From Spirochaetales bacterium Spiro_07 (GTDB lineage Bacteria; Spirochaetota; Spirochaetia; Treponematales; Treponemataceae), in the NCBI GenBank assembly GCA_001603145.1, contig LVBI01000007.1:58455-122454 (forward strand): a DNA stretch of 64,000 bases, read 5' to 3'. Shown here one piece after another: positions 7,746 through 16,667 of the stretch (position 1 is its first letter; the number at the start of each line of letters is the position of its first letter). A model generated the notes under the pieces. The model had not been told where the DNA came from. It saw only the letters and a list, made by a program, of their open reading frames with translations, and did no database searches. The position numbers were made by a program, and so were the translations under genes.

Positions 7746-9245
7746 TTATTTTACGAATTCTTTCTTCAAGAAGTCGAGGTCAAGTTCAGGGTAAAGAACA
7801 TGTGCTGAAAGAAGTGCATTTACGCGCTTTCTGGCTGCTTCTTTTACAGCCGGGTCAAGCTCAATCTTGCCCTTTGCAGGCTTGCCGTCTTTTGCAACGC
7901 CAGGCTTTGTGCCTTTGAGCACGAAGTCAAGGATTGAAGCAACTTCTTTCATGTCGTTCTCGTTCATGCCGAGCGTAGTCAAAGCAGGTGTGCCAAGACG
8001 GACGCCACTTGTCCACCATGCGCCGTTCTTATCATACGGAAGGGCGTTGGCGTTTGCAGTGATTCCGCATTCAAACAAAGCGGCTTCTGCCTGCTTGCCA
8101 GTCAAGCCGTAAACAGTTACATCGCAAAGCATAAGGTGGTTGTCTGTTCCGCCAGTCTGAAGCGGAATGCCGTAGCCTTTGAGCGCTTCTGCCAAAGCCT
8201 GAGCATTCTTGACAACATTGTGCGCCCATTCACGGTAAGCCGGTGTGGCAGCTTCTTTGAAAGCAATAGCCTTTGCAGCCATAACGTGTGCGAGCGGACC
8301 GCCGAGAACCATCGGGCAGCCTTTGTTTACATATTCAGCATATTCTTTTTTGCAGAGAATAATTGCGCCGCGCGGACCGCGCAATGTCTTGTGCGTTGTT
8401 GTTGTAACGATGTCTGCCCATTTTACCGGGTCGAAGTCGCCTTCAAAGACTTTACCGGCAACAAGACCAGCAAAGTGAGCCATATCGACCATCAAAACTG
8501 CTCCGCACTTGTCTGCAATTTCGCGGAAACGCTTGAAGTTAATCTTGCGCGGGTAAGCAGAGAAGCCTGTCAAAAGAATGAGAGGCTTTACTTCCATTGC
8601 CTGCTTTTCGATTGCGTCATAATCGAGCAAGCCTGTTTCTTTATCAACGCCGTATGGATGAGATTCAAACATACGTGCTGAAACGTTCATTTTATAGCCA
8701 TGTGTAAGGTGGCCGCCGCAAGAATAGTCAAGCCCCATAAGCTTCTGGTTGCCGAACTTCTTGCGGAGGGCGTCGAACTGTTCGTCAGTCAAATCATTCA
8801 AAGATTTTACACCAAGCTCTTCGAGTGTCGGTGTTTCAACTTTTGCGGAAAGGATTGCCCAGTAAGCAACGAGGTTTGTATCTGCACCAGAGTGCGGCTG
8901 AACATAGGCATAATCTGCACCGAAAAGCTTTTCAGCTTCGCGGGCGGCTACGTTTTCAACTGCGTCTACGTTTACACAGCCGCCGTAATAGCGGTGATCA
9001 GGGTAGCCTTCAGCATATTTGTCTGTCAAAAGGTTTCCCATGGCAGCCTGTACATTGAGCGAACAGTAGTTTTCGCTTGCAACAAGCTTAAGGTGGCTGC
9101 GCTGGTTGTCAATTTCGTTTACGATTGAAGCAGCAATTTCCGGCCCAACAGCTGCAACCTGCTGAAGATTTGCGACATAAGCTGTCATTGCAACATTCGG
9201 CTTGCCGTTGCATGAAGCAAGATAATTTTCTAATGGTGTTGACAT
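7746..9245 (-). CDS. glyA: Serine hydroxymethyltransferase, long form
   Basis: A 499-residue PLP enzyme that interconverts serine and glycine while charging tetrahydrofolate with a one-carbon unit in the cytoplasm. Visible signatures: YAEGYPDHRYYGG near the substrate site, VDMAHFAGLVAG, and TTTTHKTLRGPRGA containing the PLP Schiff-base lysine. It is about 80 residues longer than the E. coli type, with extra sequence after YAYVQPHSGA and near the C-terminus, as I recall for spirochaete and chlamydial forms. The track start at 9308 is 21 codons too far upstream: the ATG at 9245 has AGGAG at the right distance. Monocistronic, with a long leader and its own terminator. Confidence 0.96.
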   Translation of the reverse strand: MSTPLENYLASCNGKPNVAMTAYVANLQQVAAVGPEIAASIVNEIDNQRSHLKLVASENYCSLNVQAAMGNLLTDKYAEGYPDHRYYGGCVNVDAVENVAAREAEKLFGADYAYVQPHSGADTNLVAYWAILSAKVETPTLEELGVKSLNDLTDEQFDALRKKFGNQKLMGLDYSCGGHLTHGYKMNVSARMFESHPYGVDKETGLLDYDAIEKQAMEVKPLILLTGFSAYPRKINFKRFREIADKCGAVLMVDMAHFAGLVAGKVFEGDFDPVKWADIVTTTTHKTLRGPRGAIILCKKEYAEYVNKGCPMVLGGPLAHVMAAKAIAFKEAATPAYREWAHNVVKNAQALAEALKGYGIPLQTGGTDNHLMLCDVTVYGLTGKQAEAALFECGITANANALPYDKNGAWWTSGVRLGTPALTTLGMNENDMKEVASILDFVLKGTKPGVAKDGKPAKGKIELDPAVKEAARKRVNALLSAHVLYPELDLDFLKKEFVK

Positions 9246-9392
9246 AAACACTCCTGTAAAAAGATTATTTTGCAGTCCAGGCGCGCGGCTGCAATTACAA
9301 GACTTCATGATGGAAACTCATCTGAGCGCCAGAAGGGAAACCAAAAGGTTTATGCAGATATTACTATTTATTTCAGGCTTTTACAAGTGCAT

Positions 9393-9442
9393 AAGGGGAA
9401 GGCAAAACCCTTAATTCGGAAGCACGGTTTTTCCTTCCCCTT
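9393..9442. repeat. Large inverted repeat in the glyA leader region
   Basis: About 50 bp with near-perfect arms: AAGGGGAAGG-AAAACC and its complement, enclosing a 16-base loop. It lies some 150 bp upstream of glyA. A second hairpin (TTAGGGGC / GCCCCTAA) is at about 9467-9492. Together they fill most of the 9246-9581 gap. No known riboswitch consensus could be matched. Confidence 0.6.
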
Positions 9443-9581
9443 AAACCCCATCCTTTTCCGGCACCGATTAGGGGCTTGCTTCGCGCCCCTAATAACCCCC
9501 GATTAACTACATTTTAAGTTTAGCTTCGCGGGAATGGGTATTTAAAATGTCATTGCCGTGCTTGAAACGGCAATCAAGGAT

Positions 9582-10124
9582 TTAATTTGATATGATATAC
9601 GTTTGTATTTCACGTTTGTTTTCTTGGTTATCAAGCCAATCTAGAAAATCAATTATTTTTTCCGATTGCTCATCAGAAAAATATTTTTTGATATTGTTGA
9701 TTTTGATTTCATGAACTTCCTGCTTATGAACATAATTTTGCCATGAAGATGAAAAAATGTAATAGATGTTGTTTTCTAAATTGCTTTCCTTCAAGAAATT
9801 CCATTCATTATTATCAAGCCAGATACCGGAACAATGCCCGCATTTTTCTATATAAAATTCCAACCCGAAACCAGCTTTTCTTGCGATTAAAACTTTTCCG
9901 CATTCCGGGCAATTTTTTAATGTATCATCATCTTTGTTATTAAAAACTTTATTGAACTTTACTTTATCAATAATATCCATATTCAATGTTCTGTTTTCTA
10001 AGAATTTTTGATAATTGAAATATGGGATAAAATTTCCTTTGCATTTCGGGCATTCAAAGGCTTGCAAATCACCTTCTAATTCTACAGGATTAAGCTCTTC
10101 AATCTTACATACAGGACAATTCAT
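9582..10124 (-). CDS. Zinc-ribbon (zf-TFIIB type) protein
   Basis: A 180-residue protein with two four-cysteine ribbons: CPVC...CPKCKGNF at residues 3-30 and CPECGK...CGHCSGIWLDNNEW at about 70-105. The second, with its C-GIWLD-E signature, is the zf-TFIIB domain found in small bacterial proteins of unknown role. The C-terminal 75 residues are acidic and probably helical, with no recognised domain. No transmembrane segment is seen. The ATG follows GGAG at eight bases. A+T content and Asn/Lys use are higher than in neighbouring genes, hinting at a separate history. Function unknown. Confidence 0.8.
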   Translation of the reverse strand: MNCPVCKIEELNPVELEGDLQAFECPKCKGNFIPYFNYQKFLENRTLNMDIIDKVKFNKVFNNKDDDTLKNCPECGKVLIARKAGFGLEFYIEKCGHCSGIWLDNNEWNFLKESNLENNIYYIFSSSWQNYVHKQEVHEIKINNIKKYFSDEQSEKIIDFLDWLDNQENKREIQTYIISN

Positions 10125-10250
10125 AAAAACTCCTTATTTAAATGTTTAATAGAAATTATAGATGTACAATCTGAATCTAGCAAGCGCAGATTTTCTGCAG
10201 AAATGCAGCAATGGCTTTAAAAACGTGCAAGTTTTTGCTAAAATAGACGC

Positions 10251-11849
10251 ATGAAAAATATTACCAAGACTTTTATCAGGGCAGCTGCCCTTGTTGTTTT
10301 TGCTGCAACATGCACCGGCTGCATCAAAAACACAAATGCAAATACATTTATAATCGCCAACGGTACAGAAAAGCCGGTGCTCAATCCGGCTGAAATCAGC
10401 ACGGCAGCAGACGAGCGCATTTACCGCGCCATTTTTGAAGGGCTTGTTTCGCCAGACCCGGTTACAGGCGATGCTGTTCCGGCTCTCGCTGAATCGTGGC
10501 AGCTTGACAAAGGCGCGCGCCGCATCACATTCACTTTAAGACAGGCAAAATGGAGTGACGGCAAGCAGATTACGGCGCAGAACGTAGTTGATTCGTGGTT
10601 TTATCTGATGGAAAACAGCAAGAGCGAGGCGAACCGCAGCCTTATGGGCGAGCTTATCTCCGGCGCACAGGCTTATATGAACAATGCCCTTCCGAAAGAA
10701 AAGGTGGGCATTGCCGCGCTTGACGACCAGACTTTGCGCATAGACTTTGCCACGCCGCGCGCAGACGCAGTGCAGCAGCTTTTGAGCAGCGCGTTCGCCG
10801 TGCTGCCGATGCATCTTATAAATGAAAAACCCGAAAACTGGGCAGAGTCTTCAACAATCGTCACGAACGGCGCGTTCAAGGTTTCCGGCCTTTCTTCAGA
10901 CGGAACTCTGACGCTGCTTGCAAACAGCAAATATTGGAACAAAGATTCAGTTTCGCTTGCGCGCATTATCTTCTTAAAGAAAGGCGCAGACAGCTCGACA
11001 TTCAAAGACTTTAAAGACGGAAAAATCTCATGGATTCCGGATATTCCGTTTGAAAAGATTGGCGAAGTCAAGAGCAACCCATATTTTGTCAGCACACCGA
11101 AGACGGCAGTTCATTACTATTATCTGAACGTAAACCACAAGACACTTTGCAACGCAAAAGTAAGGCAGGCGGTTAACCTTGCAATAGACAGAAACGCGCT
11201 CGTAGACACAATTCTGGGCGGAAACGGCGAGCCGTGCGCTTCGCTTGTGCCGCCGCGCAAAGGCTGGAAAGAAGTGCAGCTACCCGAATTTGACGTTGAA
11301 AAGGCAAAGAAGCTTCTTGCCGAGAGCGGCTTTGCAAAAAGCAAAGACATTGACGAAATCATTTTGGGCTATAACGAAGAAAGTGCAATCTACAAAGCAA
11401 CGGCTGAATTCATCGCAGATTCGCTTAAGAAAAATCTTGGCATAAACGTAACTGTTCAGGCTTCTGACTGGGAAAGTTTTGCTACAAAGCGGCGTGCAAA
11501 TGGCTTTGACATGGCGCGCGGCGGCTGGCAGAGCAGCATCAACGAGCCGACGGGCTTTCTTCTTCAGCTTGTTTCAACTGACAAAGAGAATGCGGGCCGC
11601 TACAACAACCCGGCTTTTGATTCGCTTTTGCGCACGGCAAGCAGAACAACAGAAAATGCGGAGCGGCTTGCCATTCTGCACGAAGCAGAAAATATTGCGG
11701 TTGCAGAAGACGCGGCGATTCTTCCGCTTTATTTTGAGAAGTCTTATCAGCTTATCAACACAACATTGTGGCAGGGCTGGTACGCCAACCCGGCGGACAT
11801 TCACACGTTTTCAAGCATAAAGCTCAAGGATGTGGAATTGACAAAGTAG
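10251..11849 (+). CDS. Oligopeptide ABC transporter substrate-binding lipoprotein (OppA-like)
   Basis: A 532-residue SBP_bac_5 family protein. The signal peptide ends in a lipobox (CTGC), so the mature protein is lipid-anchored at residue 24 or so. Family features include the early NGTEKPVLNPAEIS segment, WSDGKQITAQNVVDSW and INLAID-type sequence (VNLAIDRNALVDTILGG). Such proteins bind peptides of two to five residues and pass them to OppBCDF. No permease or ATPase genes adjoin it, so it is an orphan binding protein that must share a transporter encoded elsewhere. The first ATG is used; no strong Shine-Dalgarno is present. Confidence 0.92.
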   Translation: MKNITKTFIRAAALVVFAATCTGCIKNTNANTFIIANGTEKPVLNPAEISTAADERIYRAIFEGLVSPDPVTGDAVPALAESWQLDKGARRITFTLRQAKWSDGKQITAQNVVDSWFYLMENSKSEANRSLMGELISGAQAYMNNALPKEKVGIAALDDQTLRIDFATPRADAVQQLLSSAFAVLPMHLINEKPENWAESSTIVTNGAFKVSGLSSDGTLTLLANSKYWNKDSVSLARIIFLKKGADSSTFKDFKDGKISWIPDIPFEKIGEVKSNPYFVSTPKTAVHYYYLNVNHKTLCNAKVRQAVNLAIDRNALVDTILGGNGEPCASLVPPRKGWKEVQLPEFDVEKAKKLLAESGFAKSKDIDEIILGYNEESAIYKATAEFIADSLKKNLGINVTVQASDWESFATKRRANGFDMARGGWQSSINEPTGFLLQLVSTDKENAGRYNNPAFDSLLRTASRTTENAERLAILHEAENIAVAEDAAILPLYFEKSYQLINTTLWQGWYANPADIHTFSSIKLKDVELTK

Positions 11850-11895
11850 TTTTTGCGCATGTCATTACGGATAACTATTAAATTTGTGCAGTAGC

Positions 11896-11920
11896 GTCAT
11901 TCCGAACTTGTTTCGGAATC
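11896..11920. repeat. Dispersed palindrome, TTCCGAA-N-TTTCGGAA family (copy 1)
   Basis: ATTCCGAA and TTTCGGAAT arms around CTTG, following GTC. It follows the OppA-like gene and could act as a transcript-end hairpin. Relatives at 47051, 50937 and 58480. Confidence 0.6.
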
Positions 11921-11979
11921 TATTGCACTGAAACGAAGGTTTTTATTTCAAAAATCTCTAAAAATTCTGCAAAATTGAC

Positions 11980-12007
11980 TTGCGATATTTTTTAAACTGC
12001 TTATAAT
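11980..12007 (+). promoter_or_regulatory. Promoter of the rubredoxin gene
   Basis: TTGCGA, 16-bp spacer, TATAAT, leaving a 50-60 base leader before the ATG at 12067. Confidence 0.55.
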
Positions 12008-12066
12008 ATTAATAGCTGTTTTTTTACAGCAACTTGATGAACGCAAACAACTACAAGGAGATAATT

Positions 12067-12228
12067 ATGATAGAGAGAATGCAATGCGACAGCTGCGGCT
12101 ATGTTTATGACGCAAACGACGGCGATCCAAAAGCCAACGTAGCACCTGGCACAAAATGGGCAGATGTTCCTGCTGATTACAAATGCCCTCAGTGCGGAGC
12201 AGGAAAAGACAAATTCATTACTGAATAA
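12067..12228 (+). CDS. Rubredoxin
   Basis: A 53-residue one-iron electron carrier. The four iron ligands are in CDSCGYVYD and CPQCGAGKD, with the conserved GDP, PGT and W residues between them. Rubredoxins pass electrons to oxygen- and peroxide-reducing enzymes (rubrerythrin, superoxide reductase) in anaerobes, fitting an oxygen-sensitive host. The track start at 12034 is 11 codons upstream; the ATG at 12067 has AGGAG six to seven bases before it. Monocistronic, closed by its own terminator. Confidence 0.97.
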   Translation: MIERMQCDSCGYVYDANDGDPKANVAPGTKWADVPADYKCPQCGAGKDKFITE

Positions 12229-12261
12229 GCTGTCATTTTGAAGAATTAAAATAGTTTTGAG

Positions 12262-12307
12262 GATGCATCTTCAGTTCAGCCCATGCTGACAGAAGGTGCA
12301 TTTTTTT
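12262..12307 (+). terminator. Terminator of the rubredoxin gene
   Basis: Arms ATGCATCTTC / GAAGGTGCAT (one G-U pair) followed by a run of seven Ts on the plus strand. It reaches the stop codon of the convergent gene at 12306. Confidence 0.9.
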
Positions 12308-13172
12308 ATTCTGAAAATCGGTTGCTTTTCAAAAGTGAAAACACGCCGCTGTTTGTGCCGGCCGGCACAATTGAAAATGAATCGAATGACGGCGAAATAA
12401 GAAGCTTCTGCGCAAGGCAGTGCTTGAAAAATGCGCCGTAGCTTTCTTTTGAGCCTTTGTATCTAAGATAAGGGCCGATTCTGTGCCAGTACGGCGAAAG
12501 CTCGTTGTCAAACACTGCCCAGTCTTCGGCTGAACGGCTTGGCAGTGTAAGGCGCAAGTCATATACGGCGCGGCAGAACGCTTCGCAAAGCGGTGCGGGT
12601 ATACCGTCGCTTGCGGGCACTTTCTGCTGCAACGCTGAATCTTTGAACGCAAGCACTGTTGCAGGCTGCCAGCTGAACGGCAGCACAATCTCAACGCAAT
12701 CAGTTTTTCTTGAAGCGCACTTTTGCTCTAAGGCGGCGTCTGTGCAATACACAGCCGGTTTCCGCTGTTTTGAATGTGGAAGCGGCGGCAAGTCTAAGCC
12801 GTAATCGAGCCACGGAAGAAACTTCGGCGCATTGCCAACGCTAAGACCGGCGCATTTCAGTGCTTCTGCCACTTTAACTTTATCTGTATAAAAAGCATAA
12901 AACGCAAAGCCGCCGCCAACCAAAGCATTAAGCGCCTTTTTTAGCGCGTGCGGAAACGCTGTACCGTACACGCCTGAAAAACCGCGCTCGATGCTGTTCT
13001 TGAAATACATGCGCGCTTTGCCTGCGCCCCAGCCTAAAACAGCACGGCCGCCGTCAAGCCACAAATCAGTTATGCGGTTGCCGCTTTGTGTATAGAGATA
13101 GCAGCCGCGGACGCGCTTAACCGCGCCGTAGCGTTCAGTCAGTTCTTCCAGCAAATCGAAAGGCTCATTCAT
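12306..13172 (-). CDS. Degenerate aminotransferase-like protein in the gat operon
   Basis: A 288-residue protein I cannot assign with confidence. The N-terminus (GCYLYTQSGNRITDLWLDGG, then AVLGWG) resembles the opening of class III aminotransferases such as glutamate-1-semialdehyde aminomutase. The C-terminus (LLISPSFDSFSIVPAG, then VFSLL) resembles their final strand. The length is about two thirds of a full enzyme and no PLP-lysine motif or aspartate-binding segment is seen between, so it is probably non-catalytic or repurposed. Its ATG overlaps the gatB stop as TAATG, so it is translationally coupled as the last gene of gatCAB. Role unknown; the coupling suggests expression with the amidotransferase. 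Confidence 0.6.
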   Translation of the reverse strand: MNEPFDLLEELTERYGAVKRVRGCYLYTQSGNRITDLWLDGGRAVLGWGAGKARMYFKNSIERGFSGVYGTAFPHALKKALNALVGGGFAFYAFYTDKVKVAEALKCAGLSVGNAPKFLPWLDYGLDLPPLPHSKQRKPAVYCTDAALEQKCASRKTDCVEIVLPFSWQPATVLAFKDSALQQKVPASDGIPAPLCEAFCRAVYDLRLTLPSRSAEDWAVFDNELSPYWHRIGPYLRYKGSKESYGAFFKHCLAQKLLISPSFDSFSIVPAGTNSGVFSLLKSNRFSE

Positions 13173-14629
13173 TACAGTTTTGCAAGCTCTTCGTTGAGAA
13201 GTTTTGTGGCTGTAGCCGGTGTGGCCTTGCCTTTAGACTTTTTCATAACCTGCCCCATGAGCCAGCCCACAACATTAGATTTGCCAGACTTATAATCTGC
13301 AATCGCTTTCGGGTTTTCGGCGATTACTTCTTTTACAAAAGCCGCAATCTCGTCGGTGTTTGTGGTGGCGGCAAGCCCCTTCTCTTTCACGATTTCAGAC
13401 GGCATCTTTGCAGTTGCAATCATTTCAGCAAAAACGTCTTTTGCCTGTTTAGAAGTGATTGTGCCGGCGCAGACAATGTTGACCAAATCTGCAATGTGAT
13501 CAGGCTTAATCGCAATTTCAGTTATATCCTGCTCTTTTTCGTTGAGCACGGCGAGCAGCTCTGCAAGAATCCAGTTTGCGGCCTTCTTCGGGTCTTTAGA
13601 CTTTTTGGCGGCTTCTTCAAACCAAAGCACAAGATTGCGCGATGATGTCAAAGTCTGAACGTCAAAGTCTGAAAGGCCGTATTCTTTCTTTAAGCGCTGA
13701 CGCTTTGCTTCCGGCAGCTCGCCGACCTTTTTGCGTGCTTCTTCAACAAGCTCGCGCGAAACGGTGAACGGCTTAATGTCCGGCTCCGTCGTAAAGCGGT
13801 AGTCAACGAATGAGTTCTTTGTACGCTGAATAACCGTTTCGCCCTTAACTTCGTCCCAGCCCATCGTACGCTTAAAGCCGAGCACAAATTCCTGACGGTC
13901 TGTGTCAAATTCAGCAAGCTGACGCTTAACTTCATAAGAACATGCGTCACGGATTGAGCGGAACGAGTTCAGGTTCTTGATTTCTGAAATCGGCGTTCTG
14001 AATTCCTTGCCGTTTTCCCAAATCTTAAGGTTAATGTTCGCGTCACAGCGCATGTTGCCTTCTTCAAGGTTTCCTTCCGTAACACGTACATAGCGCAAGA
14101 TTTCCTGAACTGTCTGCATGAAAAGCGCAGCTTCTTCCGGCGCATTCATGTCTGGCTTGGTGACAATTTCAATAAGCGGTGTGCCGCTGCGGTTATAGTC
14201 GATATAGCTGTGCGCGCCCTCAAGGTGCAAGCTCTTGCCTACGTCTTCTTCAAGGTGAATACGCTCAATGCGCACGCGCTTGTAGCTGCCGTTTTCAGGC
14301 AAATCTACATAACCGTCTGTGCAGAGCGGCACGTCATATTGCGTAATCTGATAGCCTTTAACCAAGTCAGGGTAAAAATAATGCTTTCTGTCGAATTTCG
14401 TAAATTCTGCGATGTTGCAGTTAAGTGCAAGACCTGCAACCGCGCCAAGCTCTACATAGCCTTTGCTTATGCGCGGCATCGCGCCCGGCAAACCCAAGCA
14501 GACAGGGCAGACGCGCGTATCAGGCATTCCGCCGTAACGGTTTTCGCAAGAGCAGAAAGCCTTTGTCTTTGTCAGCAGCTGACAGTGAATTTCGCAGCCA
14601 ATAATTACTTCGTATTTATCTACACTCAT
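13172..14629 (-). CDS. gatB: Asp/Glu-tRNA amidotransferase subunit B
   Basis: A 485-residue GatB. The N-terminal catalytic cradle contains IGCEIHCQL, KHYFYPDLVKGYQITQ and EGNMRCDANIN, the motifs that phosphorylate and amidate mischarged Glu-tRNA(Gln) or Asp-tRNA(Asn). The C-terminal YqeY/GatB tail (from about residue 330, ending VGWLMGQVMKKSKGKA) binds tRNA. It overlaps gatA by four bases (ATGA) and is followed by a coupled gene. Together with GatA and GatC it supplies Gln-tRNA and perhaps Asn-tRNA in the cytoplasm. Confidence 0.97.
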   Translation of the reverse strand: MSVDKYEVIIGCEIHCQLLTKTKAFCSCENRYGGMPDTRVCPVCLGLPGAMPRISKGYVELGAVAGLALNCNIAEFTKFDRKHYFYPDLVKGYQITQYDVPLCTDGYVDLPENGSYKRVRIERIHLEEDVGKSLHLEGAHSYIDYNRSGTPLIEIVTKPDMNAPEEAALFMQTVQEILRYVRVTEGNLEEGNMRCDANINLKIWENGKEFRTPISEIKNLNSFRSIRDACSYEVKRQLAEFDTDRQEFVLGFKRTMGWDEVKGETVIQRTKNSFVDYRFTTEPDIKPFTVSRELVEEARKKVGELPEAKRQRLKKEYGLSDFDVQTLTSSRNLVLWFEEAAKKSKDPKKAANWILAELLAVLNEKEQDITEIAIKPDHIADLVNIVCAGTITSKQAKDVFAEMIATAKMPSEIVKEKGLAATTNTDEIAAFVKEVIAENPKAIADYKSGKSNVVGWLMGQVMKKSKGKATPATATKLLNEELAKL

Positions 14630-16164
14630 TTTGATGACCCCGCAACTTTTGCGATTTCTGAAGCAACTTCAGGATGTGCTTCGTGCCAAGCCTGCGCAAC
14701 CTGCAATAATTCAGCGTCTTTGAAATGTGCGCCTGTAATCTGAATGCCTATCGGCAGCCCTTCTTTTGTAAGCCCCGCCGGAACAGAAACTGAAGGAACG
14801 CGGGCAAGGTTTACGAATGTCGTGAACAAGTCTGAAAGATACATCGCCATCGGGTCGTCAACCTTTGCACCAAGCTTGAACGCGCTCGTCGGGCTTGTCG
14901 GGCAAAGAATCAAGTCATATTTCTTGAAGACTTCGCTTATGTCGCGCTGAATGCGTGCGCGCACCGTCATAGCCTTTTTGTAGCAGTCGCCTGAAAAGTT
15001 AGAAGAAAGCACGTAGTTGCCGATGATGATTCTTCGCTTTACTTCCGCGCCGAAACCTTCGCTTCGGGTCTTTACATAAAGCTCATCGTAGCCTTCGCCG
15101 GGGTCTTTGCGCGCGCCGTAGCGGATGCCGTCGAAGCGGCTCAAGTTAGAAGCAGCTTCTGACAGCGCAATAACGTAATAGCACGCAATCGCCGCATCAA
15201 GCACCGGAATCTCAACAGTTTCTACTGTTGCGCCCTGAGCTGTGAACCACTTTTTAGTTTCTTCAAACCTTTCCATTATTTCAGCATCAAGGCCGTTTGT
15301 TTCAAGAAACTGCTTCGGAATTGCAATTTTCAAGCCTTTAATTGATGCGGCTTCAAATTTGCCAGTTTTCAGCATGTCTTTGCAAGGCGTAACGTCTGTG
15401 TCTGCCGAAGTGTCATCGTAAAAGTCTTCGCCGGCCATAACAGCAAGCGGCAGCGCAATGTCGGCAGGCTCTTTGCCCAAAAGCCCAACCTGGTCAAGCG
15501 ATGAACCGAATGCAACAACGCCCCAGCGGCTCAATGTGCCGTAAGTCGGCTTGTAGCCGTAAATGCCGCAATATGCAGCCGGAAGGCGGACAGAACCGCC
15601 TGTTTCAGTGCCGAGCGCAAACGGAACCTGGCCGCCAGCGACAACAGCCGCCGAACCGCCTGAGCTTCCGCCCGGAGTATAAGCGCGGTTCACCGGGTTG
15701 TGGCTTGCGCCGTAGCATGAATATTCAGTTGAAGAGCCCATCGCGAATTCGTCCATGTTCGTGCGCCCGAAAGGAACGGCACCGGCAGCAATAAGCCGCT
15801 GAATTACAGTCGCGTTATAAGGCGAAACATAGCTTTCAAGAATTTTGCTGCCGCAAGTGCAAGCCTTGCCCTGCACAGAAATATTGTCCTTTACGCCGAA
15901 AGGAATGCCGAGCAAAGGCTTTTTTTCGAACAAAGCTTTAACTGCTGCGTCGCCGCCCTTTCTTGCTTCGGCGATTTCAGCATCGCATGCGGCTGCTTTT
16001 GCGGCAGCGTCTTCGTAAAGGTCTATAAAGCCTTTGAGAGGCTCTGCACTTTTGTTATCTTCCGTAACGATTTTCGTATATTCTTCAACAAGTGCCGCGC
16101 TCGTTACCTTGCCGGAAACAAGCATGTCGCGCACCTGCATCAGTGTCAGTGTACTAAAGTTCAT
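14626..16164 (-). CDS. gatA: Asp/Glu-tRNA amidotransferase subunit A
   Basis: A 512-residue amidase-signature enzyme that releases ammonia from glutamine for GatB. The Ser-cisSer-Lys machinery is visible: Lys in PFGVKDNI, and the Gly/Ser-rich stretch TPGGSSGGSAAVVAGG with ALGTETGGSVRLPAAYCG supplying the two serines. Usual length is 480-490, so it has a modest extension. CGGAG precedes the ATG by nine bases. Second gene of gatCAB. Confidence 0.97.
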   Translation of the reverse strand: MNFSTLTLMQVRDMLVSGKVTSAALVEEYTKIVTEDNKSAEPLKGFIDLYEDAAAKAAACDAEIAEARKGGDAAVKALFEKKPLLGIPFGVKDNISVQGKACTCGSKILESYVSPYNATVIQRLIAAGAVPFGRTNMDEFAMGSSTEYSCYGASHNPVNRAYTPGGSSGGSAAVVAGGQVPFALGTETGGSVRLPAAYCGIYGYKPTYGTLSRWGVVAFGSSLDQVGLLGKEPADIALPLAVMAGEDFYDDTSADTDVTPCKDMLKTGKFEAASIKGLKIAIPKQFLETNGLDAEIMERFEETKKWFTAQGATVETVEIPVLDAAIACYYVIALSEAASNLSRFDGIRYGARKDPGEGYDELYVKTRSEGFGAEVKRRIIIGNYVLSSNFSGDCYKKAMTVRARIQRDISEVFKKYDLILCPTSPTSAFKLGAKVDDPMAMYLSDLFTTFVNLARVPSVSVPAGLTKEGLPIGIQITGAHFKDAELLQVAQAWHEAHPEVASEIAKVAGSSK

Positions 16165-16211
16165 CTATTAAACTCCGCTTTATGTAATTAAGTTCAGTAT
16201 AAAGGTGCAGA

Positions 16212-16523
16212 CTAAGCACCGCCGCCGAGAACTTTCGGAACACGGAAATAACCGTCCAAAAATTCAGGCGTAATCTTCTTAACGTCTTTCATCTCAAGAC
16301 CTGCTACAATTTCGTCTTTGCGCAGCGCGTCTGCCGTTGTTGAAGGATAAGCGTCATAAGGGTTTTCATTGTCATTATATGCTGACAATATATCGAAATA
16401 CTCAACAATCTGGTCAACCTGCGATTTAAGCACTTCCATATTTGTACTTTCCGGTGAAAGGCGGGAAAGATACAGCAACGCATCAAGTGTTGTTGAATCT
16501 ATTTTGTGTGATTCAGAATTCAT
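16212..16523 (-). CDS. gatC: Asp/Glu-tRNA amidotransferase subunit C
   Basis: A 103-residue GatC, the small clamp that wraps around GatA and holds it to GatB. It has the typical N-terminal helix (TTLDALLYLSRLSPES), a middle DILSAYN segment and the RxDEIVAGL-like LRKDEIVAGLE, ending in the family's FRVPKVLGG. AGGA precedes the ATG. First gene of the operon; the 47-bp gap to gatA contains no terminator. Confidence 0.95.
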   Translation of the reverse strand: MNSESHKIDSTTLDALLYLSRLSPESTNMEVLKSQVDQIVEYFDILSAYNDNENPYDAYPSTTADALRKDEIVAGLEMKDVKKITPEFLDGYFRVPKVLGGGA

Positions 16524-16667
16524 ATTTTCCTCGACATTCTAAAATGAGGTCAGCAAGCCGAAAAGCCCACTGCAACAGCTTATCTTAGAATATTTTGCTA
16601 TTTGTTTCAACGTATCAGCAATTTTTTGGCTTTGATTCGTGCCGAGGTTCGTTGATTCAACCGCCAA

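Noticed and set aside
8136-8681. Long ORFs opposite real genes (also 23016-23612, 52032-52766, 57137-57925, 60822-61586)
   Set aside because: They lie antisense to glyA, uvrD, a permease, the GH5 gene and pfp, show Cys/Phe/Val-rich shadow composition and no domain.
9246-9581. Glycine, THF or ZTP riboswitch ahead of glyA
   Set aside because: Compared by eye with remembered consensus motifs; no conserved core was found.
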